NCBI RefSeq assembly: GCF_947507565.1
Contig: NC_089194.1
Location: forward strand, 1,798,001-1,862,000
Direction of reading: 5' to 3'
DNA length: 64,000 bases
Source of the DNA: Oscarella lobularis
Taxonomy: Eukaryota > Porifera > Homoscleromorpha > Homosclerophorida > Oscarellidae
In this document: in pieces, positions 21,703 to 33,500 of the stretch
How the letters are laid out: each line of letters begins with the position of its first letter
Position numbering within the stretch: the first letter of the stretch is position 1
Notes under the pieces: generated by a model
What the model was told of the DNA's origin: nothing
The model's database searches: none
The model's input: the letters and a program-made list of their open reading frames with translations, nothing else
Position numbers and translations under genes: made by a program

Positions 21703-24386
21703 GTGTCTAAATACCATTTCTTCTTGAGAATAATACTCCGAAGCGACTTGACCCGATTTATAATCCAAAGATTCCTAAAAAACGATATAAATAGTATTGA
21801 TTTTTATTAGATTTTAAAACTCACCCCTCTCAACTTCAACATTTTCCTAAACTAGAAATCGTATTGAGTACATATAAAAATGCTCTGTATCAAGTCTACC
21901 TTTTTCTTTCGTTCAATTTCTTCCATGTCAATATTTCCACCTGCGCCCAATTGAAACGATTTCGGCTCTTCCGGATTCTCAACCTCGTCGTATTTCTTCA
22001 ATAAAATCTTCTCTTTCAGCTAAGAAAACGTCGCAGGGAAGAGACTTAGGCTGGGATATACACGTACCACTCCGTCTTCATCAACTTCTTCGTCTTCGTA
22101 GGGATTGTAGGCCGGTTTTCCTTTCTTTCTCTCTAAATTTTTCGCCACTTTTTCTTCGTCGACCATGTTGACGTTGACTAGGACGTCTCCGCCTACGTCC
22201 AGAACGTCTAGAATGCGTCGATTAAATAGGGTTAACCCTATTAGAAATTTATGAAAATTCAACCGGAATCTTTTAGTGTTAAGACGACACTTCGACCCTC
22301 CTAGAGAGTATTTATTTATTTATTTATTTATTTATTGCTTATGATTATTTGAATACCTGGAATTTTTCCTGATCGTGCTCCACTTTCAAACCTTTCAAAT
22401 CTTGGGCATTGTAATCCTGTTCCTCGTCCACTTCATCTAATTCATCCAATAATTTAGCCTGAAAACAAATATTAATATTAAGAGCTACAAAAGAATTCCA
22501 AAACGAGGGCCTAATCTTTAATTCTTAGGGCCTAAATATTAAATTGAGGGTCAAATCTTTGATTCTTAGGGCCTAAATATTAAATTGAGGGCCTAATCTT
22601 TGATTCTTAGGACCTAAATAATAAATTGAGGGCCTAATCTATGATTGTAAGGGCCTAAATATTAAATTGAGGACCTAAGCTTTGATTCTTAGGGCCTAAA
22701 TATTAAATTGAGGGCCTAATCTTTGATTCTTAGGGCCTAAATATTAAATTGAGGACCTAATCTTTGATTCTTAGGGCCTAAATTTTAAATTGAGGGCCTA
22801 ATCTATGATTCTAAGGGCCAAGGTATTAAATTGAGGACTTGATCTTTGATTCTAAGGGCCTAGATATTATAATTGAGGGCCTAATCTTTGATTCTTAGGG
22901 CCTAAATATTAAATTGAGGGCCTAATCTTTGATTCTTAGAGCCTAAATATTAAATTGAGGACCTAAGCTTTGATTCTTAGGGCCTAAATATTAAATTAAG
23001 GGCCTAATCTTTGATTCTTAGGGCCTAAATATTAAATTGAGGACCTAATCTTTGATTCTTAGGGCCTAAATATTAAACTGAGGGCCTAATCTTTGATTCT
23101 AAGGGCCTAAATTTTAAATTGAGGGCCTAATCTTTGATTGTAAGGGCCTAAATATTAAACTGAGGACCTGATCTTTGATTCTAAGGGCCTAGATATTATA
23201 ATTGAGGGCCTAATCTTTGATTCTAAGGGCCTAGATATTAAATTGAGGACCTAATCTTTGATTCTTAGGGCCTAAATATTAAATTGAGTGCCTAATCTTC
23301 GATCCTTAGGGCCTAAATATTAAATTGAGGGCAATACGAAAACGTGCATCAAATTTCCTCCACCGACAGTAACATAGGTGACGATAGTAAATACAAAGAG
23401 AACGACTTTCATAGTAAATACAAACCAGGCGTTCGAACGAGGCTATCAAATGGCAAGGGTGCCGCTCTCTATTTCATGCCGTACGGCGAGGGGAATCATT
23501 GATCTATGTATATTATTCCTTACCCTTTTCTCTGCCAATTTCTTTTCTTCTTGAATTTTTCTCAACTTCGTAACCCAATCGGACGCACTTTCAGCTTCGC
23601 CGTCACCCAATCCTTTCACGTTCCTGGAGAAACAAAATAGATAATTAAATCACATACTAACTGTATATATATTTAATAATCACGTGCCCCAATTTTTCTT
23701 TGATCACCCGCGATTCTTTGAAATCGGCCAACTTCCGCCTCATCTAAAGAAAAAAGCCAATTTTTGCACTAGAAAGAAAGAAATCTAATATTTAATTCAA
23801 ACCTTTTCTTCTCGCTTTTTTTCTCCGATATTTTCAGTAGGAACAAACACGTCTTCTTTCTTCTTCGACGCGCCTTGACGAAGAAAAGTGTCGCGAAGCG
23901 ATTTTCAGCTCGCGATCTCACTTTTCTCTTCGCTTCCCGGTTCCGAGACGTCGAGAGGCTTTAGACCGAGTTTTTCCCTCAGTTTGCTAAAAGTGGAAAG
24001 GATAGGTTACGTATTTCGTGCTGAAATGAAGAGAAGAGACTTCGTTTCTTCGATGCTAAGCGACATATCGCCTCCGCTCGATTTTGGCACGGGTTCCGGG
24101 TCTAATAGGAGGTGATGCAGTCACTAGGAACATGTGCGCGACGTGCTAACCCTCTTCCATCGCTTCTGGCTGCGTTGCAGCGCTTCTATCTTTGCTTTTA
24201 CCCATCGTTCGCTTGTGGCGCACGTGATTTCGAAGTCCCGTACGTGACAGTTCTTTCCGCAGTTTAATTAATTAACGAATTTATCATAGGAGGTGATGCA
24301 GTCACTAGGAACATGTGCGCGACGTGCTAACCCTCTTCCATCGCTTCTGGCTGCGTTGCAGCGCTTCTATCTTTGCTTTTACCCAT
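20167..24386 (-). CDS. SART1: SART1 / Snu66 homologue, tri-snRNP splicing factor
   Basis: U4/U6.U5 tri-snRNP protein needed for spliceosome activation, nuclear. The N-terminal exon reads [18 protein letters not shown], with start at 24205 or, in a duplicated copy, 24386. Next comes [13 protein letters not shown] (about 23990), matching the human RAKLGLKPLEV. Later exons contain [20 protein letters not shown] (about 23600), [12 protein letters not shown] with DLKGLKVEH (about 22430), and [17 protein letters not shown] (about 22190), all collinear with SART1. The C-terminus has MTPKEVF (about 20520), then [21 protein letters not shown] and VVLSGGA before TGA at 20167-20169. Many introns are 50-70 nt; one of about 1.06 kb contains a minisatellite. 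Identity is strong; exact exon ends in the acidic middle part are approximate. Confidence 0.9.
22501..23332. repeat. 41-bp minisatellite, about 20 copies, in SART1 intron
   Basis: The unit is two half-units: GGGCCTAAATATTAAATTGA plus GGGCCTAATCTTTGATTCTTA. It is repeated head-to-tail for about 832 bp with a few variants (GGACCTAA, AAACTGA, ATTCTAA). Repeats abut one another without unique spacers. It fills most of the intron bounded by exons near 22460 and 23520, the only intron above 1 kb in this gene. Confidence 0.92.
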
Positions 24387-24470
24387 CTTTCGCTTGTGGC
24401 GCACGTGATTTCGAAGTCCCGTACGTGACAGTTCTTTCCGCAGTTTAAAATTAACGAATTTATCATAATA
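24107..24470. repeat. Tandem direct duplication (181-bp period) of SART1 exon 1 and flank
   Basis: The block beginning AGGAGGTGATGCAGTCACTA at 24107 recurs at 24288, almost identical for about 175 nt up to the TTAA-rich boundary. Each copy contains, on the minus strand, an upstream segment, the ATG (24205 and 24386), the same 18 codons and the same splice donor (GG|GTTAGCACG). Differences include CGTTCG/CTTTCG just before the ATG and the length of the TTAATTAA run. Confidence 0.93.
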
Positions 24471-24495
24471 ATTAGTCACGCATTTACAAATAGTC

Positions 24496-26473
24496 CTAAG
24501 TTACCAGAACCATGGGAGAGGACGGTCTCGACGTGCTACTTTTACTGACAATTGATACATTGTCTGCACCAGCACCACTTTCATCTCCATTACCGTCTTG
24601 CTCCTCCATTTTCACTTCGATTGCATGTTCTTGCTGAAAACGACGAACCCAATCTGGAATTTCATCACCGCCTCCTCCTCCTCCCCCTCCTAATGTGACG
24701 AAAACAATGGAATTTCAACAACAAAGTCTTAATAAATTTACCTGTAGGTTTTGCTTTGTTGGTTTTTTTCGGCGGTTGCGGAAGACCCGGGACTGTGAGA
24801 GTGTCGCCACCGACTGAGCCAGAGGTCGCTTGAAAAGCGTCATCTTCCTCTTCTTCATCGACTTCCTTCAGAGCATTATTATCCGTAATTGTTTCCACGG
24901 AAATGAAAGGCTAAACATACAATAGAAAAATGACGCATAGTAGTTGATTTTCTTATACCTGTACATTGAAAGATGGTTGGGACTTTCCGCTAGCTACTCC
25001 TACTTCTTTTGCAGCCCCTCCTCCTCCTCCTGAGCTAAGACCACTGTGAGATGAATCTAAAACCCCGAAAATAGACCGTAAAGAATTAACGCATGTATTA
25101 GCGCACTTGTTAGGGAAGGAGAGCTTCGTGAAGCGAGTGGATTTGGAGCGCGTACACTTAACGACTCTTCAGTCACACCAGGTAGAGGCCTAGACATAGA
25201 AATAAAACAGCAAGTGAATAATAGTAGTTCTAGGCTTTACTCTGGCTGAGGCGTAACAGAAATAGGCATATTGCTTAGACTAGTCTAAATAGATAGAATC
25301 GTAGACTCAAAATCTTTTTTTTCTAGTGGATTTTCTGACTCTGTTTCGGTTTCCTCTTCCCGTACGGTCCCTCATCTCTTTTTTCAACACCGCGTTTAAT
25401 CGTTTCATCTACGTACGTCAAATTTTAGCAAATACAACAAGAAGTATTTCCTTTTTACTTCGTCAGGATTCATTACGGTCATTTCTCCCAAAATCCCGCG
25501 CCTCCAATCGCTTGCACCGCTGCTCTTGACCAGCTAATACACCCATAACCTCAATCTAGTCTATGACTACTAATGCACGCCAACCTTTTTCGATTTCGTG
25601 TGACCCGGAGTGCTAAGAATAAAATTAAAACCATTTCACGCTCTCCCTGGGCTTTCTTACAGCGAAGACGGCTGCCTAATGTCCGAAACGGAGCCACTGC
25701 TCCGAGGAATAGACGGAACAAAGTTAAAAACGGGAGTTTCCGACTGCACAAAGAAGTAATTTGGGAGAATGACTAATGCAAAGGGAAGCGTACTACTATA
25801 GGAGTATTGGGAACGACGCCGGAGCTGTTGAGGCCCGGTAGCGGAGACGGAGGGGGTTTTGAGTCGTTGCCGTTTGATTCAGGATGATAAACTATTTTAA
25901 CTTTGACTTTTTCCTTGCCATTTTCTTCGGATAGTCGTGTCACGTGTTTAACCGGAAACCAGCCGACTTCTCCCGTTTTTTTCTTTCCCTTCATCCATCC
26001 CACGTCGGAAAGCTACGAAAAAATTAAATTAGGTTATTAATTATTAATTATTTTTTATTATATTATTATATTATACTTATTAATTAATTAATTAATTATT
26101 AATTATTCATTAATATTATAATTATTATATTTTATACTTACTTCTTCGAGGACTTCGACTTCTTCGCCTTCGTTTAGCGAAATTTCCGAATCTTTTGTCG
26201 ATTTAAAAGCCATCATGACTCGCACAATGTTAAGCGTCTTATTGGCAAAGCTCTTCAATTTTCGTCTCTTCTTTTGAAACTTTCGTTTCATTCTCGCCTC
26301 TCTCTGCGCCTCGAAAATCAAAGCGGAATTTTTCGAGACGAATTATTTACCTTTTGAACCGCCGATAAACCAAAGAGATCATCTTCATTCTCTTCGTCTT
26401 CCTCATCCCGTCGCAACTCGTAAGAAAGCCTCTCTGTCGATCGTTTAGGAGACGGTCTTACAAAGTCTCTCAT
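24496..26473 (-). CDS. SH3-domain adaptor-like protein with Pro/Ser-rich acidic tail
   Basis: Start Met at 26473 (MRDFVRPSPKRS); an in-frame Met at 26527 is an alternative. After an acidic stretch (DEEDEENEDD) a basic helix (REARMKRKFQKKRRKLKSF) leads into an SH3 domain split over two exons: MMAFKSTKDSEISLNEGEEV..EVLEEV, then VGWMKGKKKTGEVGWFPVKH. The ALYDY position is degenerate (VMMAFKS). The tail has PPPSPLPG, a Ser-rich exon (PSIPRSSGSVSDI), a Gly-rich run and ends IPDWVRRFQQEH then SSPMVLVT. Tail exon joints between 24700 and 25800 are approximate. Only 75 nt separate its start from the stop of the upstream channel gene. I do not recognise an orthologue; a cytoplasmic adaptor role is inferred from the SH3. 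Confidence 0.6.
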
Positions 26474-26548
26474 TTCGACAGAATTTCGCTGAGACCCCTT
26501 TACAAAACCCCACAAAATAACCAACACTTTTTATATAATAAATATGTA

Positions 26549-29500
26549 TTAGTATACGGATCTGCTTTTGATTCGCGTGGCGCTATTTCCCGGCTGAAAG
26601 CTCGGGCTTTTGGGAAGGTAATTATCGTCGTCGTCACTCGGAGAAACCTTTTAAAAACTCTGCAACTCTTACTAAACGAAGTCTCTAGGAGATTTACTTT
26701 GGAGCTTCCTAATAGCATGGCGAAAAATGCTTTGACTTTTTTCCACGTCGTCATTTCCTAGAATGAGACGTTTAGGAGTGATTAGAGCGCTAAAAAACGA
26801 ATGACTTCGTCTTCTTTCGATCTAGACGTCTCCGCTGAAAGTGCGGAAAATTTGTTGAATCCTTCGATCACCAACGTAACAAATAAACTAGCCAAAAACG
26901 CGATAAAACCCTAATCTAAATCGCTCTAATCACCTACTTCATAACTATCAAATTAATAAAAGAATAGGTGAAGACGAAATAGATTGCAGCTGCGCTTCCG
27001 GCTGTTTCCATGGCCTGTACACGCGTAAAAAAATACATATTTAATTAATAGATAATTATTTTACCGCATTCATAATGTCGTTCCAATTATTTGACGTCGT
27101 AATTTGAAACGTCATTAGAAGCGAGCAACGAAAATCTTCGTAGCCCAAATTGCATCCGTACTCCAAAATATCGTACGTTTCCACGACTTGCGCACTGGCT
27201 CGTTCCCTGTGAAACGCTTCGAGTCCAATTACGGAGAAAAAGTATCTAGAAACGAGTCGCAGGACGGAAAACAATACGCTATCGTATCCCCTTACAAGGT
27301 GACCAAGTAAAGAACCGTCAAATCCCATAAAATCGTACCGAAACTGACAGCCGTGTTGACGACGAGTTTTTTCAACTACATCGTCGTTTTTTTGGTATAT
27401 TTAAAATTCTGCTGAACGTCTTACCTCGGGAGGATTGAAGCCCAAACGAAGCAAAACACACAGAGACGATACGACAATTAGTATTCCCTTCGCACGAGTT
27501 CCCACGTCGGCGTACCAAGCGACATTCGCGCCCAGGGACAGAAAAACCTCAACGTAAAACTCTCAATTCGTACGGCAATATTTTGACGTCGTATTTACCA
27601 AAACTGCATCGATTATTTCCGCGTAGTTGCGAATTTCTAGGGACCCCCAGCCCACAGCCCTGAGGAGCATTTCAAAGAAAAAAAATCCAACGATAACCGT
27701 GCGAGGAACTATAGGGAAGTTTAGCTAAAGAATACAGAGAGAGAGAGCGGATCAATCCTACTTTGTACGCCTAATTCGACAGCTGACGTCATGCCCTTCC
27801 ACTTCAAACAGAACAAAACGCTAGTGTGTGTAAAGTATATAGACTTAGGAACTCTTTGTCTAAGCGAGAAGCGGACCTGTGTATGAATATGAGGAGGACA
27901 ATAAATCGGCCAAAACGAGGGTTTTCCACGAGTCGTTTGGCAAACGCTTTGAGGTGTTTTACGCAGGCGGCGTTGGGCTACAAATTGCTACTATAGCTAT
28001 GAGGAAATAATGAGGAAAAGGCGACGAACTATGATATCTTCGTTTTCTTTTTCGAATTCCGCCAGAAGTACCTGAAATAATTTAATGAGATTATGTTTTC
28101 TTACGTCATTTTTTTTCTATTGCCTCTCGTAAGTTTGTTGTCCATTGCCAAGAGTCGATGAATCCGTCCATTTCCGTGTCGATCGAATAGATCAACTCCC
28201 TGTTTTCTTCGTCGGAATTCTACGCGGGGAAAATAAGACGGTCACGTGACTGTATCACCTCATACGTTTGGTTTCAAAATGCGAAATAATTGCGCAAATT
28301 TCGGATCGTCACGAGGTAAGTCTCCTAGCAACCAATCCCACAAAAATGAAAAAGAGAAAAAATTAATTTCGCCTATTATACCTATTCCTATTGGATCTAA
28401 TAGATTCCAAGCTTTAGCCAATTCCTCTCGCTCTCTCGCTCTTTCTTCTTTAACGTGAACCTTTGCAAATGTCCTGTAGCCAATAATTACGTACTATTAA
28501 CATTGATATAAATATTTCTGCATACCAATAGGCGTCCACGATAATAGCCAGTAGAATGGCAGTTAAAATAAAAACGCCAATATAGATAAAAGCTCCGTAG
28601 AAGAACCAGCTCAGTTTAGTGTCATCCCAAGCGGGAAGAAAAAGATCCTAGTTGAAATTAATCCCAAGCGCCCACGTGCAATATATAATTTATAAGAAAT
28701 ACGGGATAGTTTTCGGTTGTCAGGAGAACAAAAAGCCTCAAAGCGGCAATGAGTAAATTGTTATAAGCGCTGCGGAATTAGAATTGATTTCAATGCGTAT
28801 AAGACTAACTGACTTACCCGCAATAAACGTTATCAGTAGAATTGCTGACAAGGCACGAAATATTATTATTATTCAAGGTAATTGCACTAGTGAAATTGGT
28901 ATTATTGTAAGCGACTGTGGAATTGACTTCCGCGCATTGATATTCATCCATGAACACGTGCAAACCAATGGCGGCGAAGACGAGAATAAAGAGCGCGATT
29001 CCCGCGAAAACTTTGCCCAATTTCACCAGAATCGAGACCAAAACCTGAAACAAAGTCATTTCAACGAAAAAATTAGACTTTACCCACCCCGAAAATGTGA
29101 CGTATGTTCTTCGCTTTGCAGAAGAGCATCGTTGCGCGAAGACATCGAAATACTCTTATGTAGTACTTAAAAAAAAACGGGAATTTTATAGAGGACAAAA
29201 TCTCTGACGTCAACTCACTTCCCCTGTGATTGCCCCAGCAATTTGAATCACAAAATCAATAGAAAACAAGATGAGAAGAACGAATTCTCCTCTATAAGTA
29301 TTTATCTATTGATTTTATAAGGAAAAGAGATTCGTGATGCTTACCTATTCCAAACGGTTTCCTTGAGAGTCCAAAAGACGTTCCAGTTCATAAAAACGAT
29401 AGTCAACGTAATGTCGAGAACGTAAACAAGAAGACAAACGGCGTTCAAAACGATGACGGAAGGATGTTCCCTAGGCAACGCGATGACGAGAACTTTTTCC

Positions 29501-30163
29501 CTAGTTGCTATCAACTAACTTTTGAACGGACGGTCGCTCGCCGAAAACGAGAAACGAATGAAGGACAACAGTGAAAAAAATCAAGCGATGAAACCATTTG
29601 TTATTAATTATGTGAAAACATCTAATTAATTAATTAATTAATTAATTAATAATTACGTGTGATTAGACCTTTGAGCGTATTTAGGCTTGAACATGGCTCG
29701 CGCTTTACCGTATCTTCCCCGTCCTTTGAGCGCGTCTTCGATGTGAGCCGCGGCCAAAACGAGTTCGCGATGTTCGCCTTGAAGATCCTCGAAGCGCTTC
29801 GTCAACTCGTCTTGCTAAAAACAAGAAAAGAAACGCGAGGTCCCCCTATCGAATCGAAGAGTCGCCAGACCGCACCCCGTCCGCGGAGGGAAGAAGAGCG
29901 AGCGCCGGCGTAAGCAAACCGAAACGACCGAAATTCTCGACCGACGATCGTCGCAAAAGCGAACGCTGTTCCTTTTCCTTCTTCTCCGGCGATTTTTTGC
30001 TCAAGAACGAGCGAACTTTGGGAATTTCCGATCGCGTTGTCGCCGTAGATGTCGTATCTTCGTCTGGTAGGACTTCCATGCTGATTATCGACTCTCTCGA
30101 GGAGCTGTGTCTCGTCGCTGCGCTTTTGCTATCTAATCTAGTCTCGAGAAGGCACTTTGACAT
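26549..30163 (-). CDS. Two-domain (TPC-like) voltage-gated cation channel with EF-hand-like linker
   Basis: Two six-helix repeats, the architecture of two-pore channels. From Met 30163 a Ser/Arg-rich N-terminus and a helix (ELTKRFEDLQGEHRELVLAA) precede repeat I: S1 near 29590, S2 near 29450, an S4-like YYIRVFRCLRATMLFC near 29130, S5 KVFAGIALFILVFAAIG near 29000, pore helix LFVLLTTENYP then S6 (YIGVFILTAILLAIIVDAYW, about 28570). The linker contains an EF-hand-like loop (YSIDTEMDGFID, about 28170). Repeat II has RAKGILIVVSS near 27500, pore FQITTSNNWNDIMN near 27090 and S6 with FINLIVMNVLASLFV near 26950. It ends in a Ser/Asp-rich tail at RIKSRSVY. LTTxNxPD and xNNW fit the TPC filters I and II. 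The membrane location (endolysosome or plasma membrane) cannot be read from sequence. Confidence 0.8.
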
Positions 30164-30548
30164 CGATTTTTTAGGCGAGCGCTTGCTCCTGTCGCATCGC
30201 CGCCGAAAATAACTCCGTTACTATGTAGCAGCGGATAAACAAGAAAACAGTGACGTTTCGTTCAGCGACACTGCGCGGCGCGCTCTTAGCAAGTCTTTCG
30301 TATGGGCCAATGTGCCGAATTGACAAGTGTCGGGTCAGTGACGACGACTTGCGGAGACGGAGAACACACAACTGCTCTATCTATGTGACGTCACCTGGCG
30401 TCGTCAGCGACACGCGGGTCCCGTATAATGTAGGTGCTTACTTTAGGGCTGTAACCGCGAAAAAATAGAAAATGTCAATGTTCTTCTTAAGATTTTCTAC
30501 CACGCATGACGTAATTTATACGGGGGGTCGATTAGACATCCGAAAGGC
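30164..30548. other. Intergenic: channel-gene promoter and E-Syt-like 3' end
   Basis: No coding exon. Two CRE-like GACGTCA/TGACGT elements occur (about 30387 and 30508), as often in promoters of this window. This gap must hold the 5' flank of the TPC-like gene and the 3' UTR of the SMP/C2 gene. Confidence 0.35.
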
Positions 30549-33500
30549 TTACCTCAAAGACAATTTTCTCTTTATTTTGGGAGGCGGAGACGGCAAGGGA
30601 GACGTTTGGCAGGACATGAGCAATTCCAGCTTCGCTTCTAGCGTTTAAAAATCAACATAAGACGATCCTGAAACGTTCGACTCACCATTTCCTATTCCCA
30701 GCCATTTTCTCGCCTGATTTTGCCCGTCAAAAAATTTCTCCAGCGTAACACTGTGCGTTCCTATTTGAATTCGACTGTCGCTTTTCAAATCGACAGTCAG
30801 GAGAGAGTCGTTCGGAACGCCGCTTTCCTTCACCTTAATTTAAAAAAAAAGTGGGGGGAGGGGGGAGGGGCAGTTTTCGGATTTCACACTTGAAACGTTT
30901 CCATCCATTCAGGAGTGTTGCTTCCTCGAACGCTTCTCGTTTTATGAATCACCGGACCTCTCGTATATTTTTCCAAACGACTTCTCTGACTACTGGGGCG
31001 ACTACGCGAAATCGCGTAAAAAAAATTCAAAAAAGTGCAAAAAAATTCTTACCTATTCAGACGAACTTTGACGTATAATTTTAATTTTTCTACGAGAACG
31101 AATTCATTGGAATCAACGCAAGAGTACAATATTCACCAATTTCTCCTTTTAGGCCCGTTGCATGAAGGACTGTCCCGCTGAGTCCATAAAACATCGTCGT
31201 TTGTCTCGACGAATTACTCGACGCTATACTAGGACGACGCTCGAAATGGTGCTCGGTCTTGGCGCCGCGAAACGAGCCGCGAAACGAGCCCGAAAGCGTG
31301 GGGACTAGAGCGAAAAAAAGGGACATACGTATCACTGATGTATTATCAGTTGTAGCACTTTTTCTGAAGCCTCTATCTTCGGGTTGCTTTTGACTAGGCA
31401 ATTCGGTCGTCCAACTATGAGTTTTGGGAAGTATACGGTCTGCGCGAATAATTCCGCGCTAGTTTTAATTAAAAATAAATTTTAATTGATTAATACTATT
31501 ATCTCCGTCGGCTTCATCAGAATCCGAACTGTCGCGTTCTGGACGAAAAGGAGACGATTCGGCTAGAGGAGACAAAATTCTTCGACCAATAGACGAAATC
31601 GAAGAGGCGTCCGTTTCAATAACCTAGACAACAAACTCGCTCTCAAAAGAAAATCAACGATATTTCTACGTCAAACAAACGGGCGAAATTTTGCAAGAAA
31701 GTTGCAACTTTCCGGAAGCGGAGCCCTCCAATGGAAACCACTCAGCTGGAGTATCCTATATAGAGATTAAAGTATTTATTGAATACCCCCGTATTGTATT
31801 TATCTACTTGATGCATTTTGATATGATCTAGTGTAAGTCTTAGACGTCCTAGAGACTCGTCCTGTAACATTTGTTTGTCCCAGCATTCCTAAAATCGCTA
31901 TCTTTTATACGGGAGCTCGTGACGTCATTGGTATGTACCAAAACTAAACTCGCTCCCGGTTGCAACATTTCGATTGTAACGGATTCATCCCATACGGGAT
32001 TTATGGAATTTTGAATACACTTTGTTGCGAAGAGACGATGATGATTGAGTTTGATTTCAACGTAGGGATCTCCAAATCCTCGGATTAGAACTATTGACTA
32101 ATTAATTAAAAAAGACTTTTTCTAATGAAACACCTCCTGCACTTCGAGGCAAAAGATCGCGAGCTTGATGAACAGTAATATCAATCAAGCCTTGATAAAT
32201 ATATAATTTAAAAACGACAATGCGAAATTTGGGAAATTTTTCACCGGAGGACGGCCTGTTTTTCTGAGGAGACGAAGACGAAGCGAAAGTCGCATAGCGA
32301 TCCGTCTATAAATTTTGATATTTAATTTAAAAATCACGTGATTTTAATACCTCTTTTTCCTGTAGTCTCCACGCCGTGTGCAGCATAAATTCCTTGACCA
32401 TTGGATCAGTCATTTGCTCCTCAAGAGCAAGTTCTTAATTAATTAATAAAAAATTCAAAATGACTAAATCGATTTAATTAATTAATATAGTACTTAACCT
32501 GATTGTTTCACGGATTCGACGGGACGAAAAAGAAGAGAAACGGAAATCGTCCCGGAAGGCAAAGAATCGCTCGAAAGAGAGTGAAATTGAAGCACTCTTT
32601 CCTTCACAAAATAATCGCCCTAGAATCCCCAATAGCCTTTATATTTAATTAATTAATTAATTTATTTATTTTACCTCGTGTATTGTTAGAACTGTGCAAG
32701 CGATTGGTTCGTGTAGAGACAATTTTCTTCGTTTTCCGCATAGGACAATTGTAATCGAAGACGAATAATTGACGGTTAAAAAATCCTGTTGGCTGTTCCA
32801 CTCGACTGAACGACGACAAGGCGCGTCATTGGACAGTAGAACCTTGATTAAATAAAGGTAAAAAATTCGGGAATTATCTATTGATTTTTGTACCAATTTT
32901 TTATTGGCTATAACGGCGCAGGAATAGAATTCAAAAGGGCAGGTTTGACCGTAAGAAAGGTCCTTTCCCGAGTGAAGAAAAAGCGTCAAAACTCCAGAAG
33001 AAACTGCCCCAGAAAAACACATAAAAAATAAAAATTATTCTATGTCTTTTGTGCATACCACGTGATGCTATAAAAGTAGCAGGAGACGCCATTGTAGCGA
33101 TATCGCCAGGCGAGCCTAAATGCGTGAATTCTAATTCCAATTCAATGTCGCAAAGAGAAGACGAAACGTTTCTTCGGCTAAATATATAGAGTCGCATTTT
33201 TTAATTGATTTTTATGGGTAAAATAATTGCTACATTTTTTTCACTTCGGATGGCGTATCTGAAAATTTTAATTGTCCGAGAGAGAAGCAATCCAAAGCCA
33301 ATAATTGACTCCAGTTCAACGATTTGCTTTTCACTTTAAATATCACCTTTTTAATTAATAATTAATTAATTAATTAATATGAAAATTTTTTTCTAACCTT
33401 GTCCAATTTTGAATTAGAAATGAGAAAGGAGTGGGTCACGTGCCACGAAGCATCACCCATTAAAATTCTAGATTTGTATTTTTGATTTTCTACTTGAATA

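Noticed and set aside
22501..23332. CRISPR-like array
   Set aside because: Units abut without unique spacers, the setting is a eukaryotic intron, and the unit is itself a dimer; this is a minisatellite.
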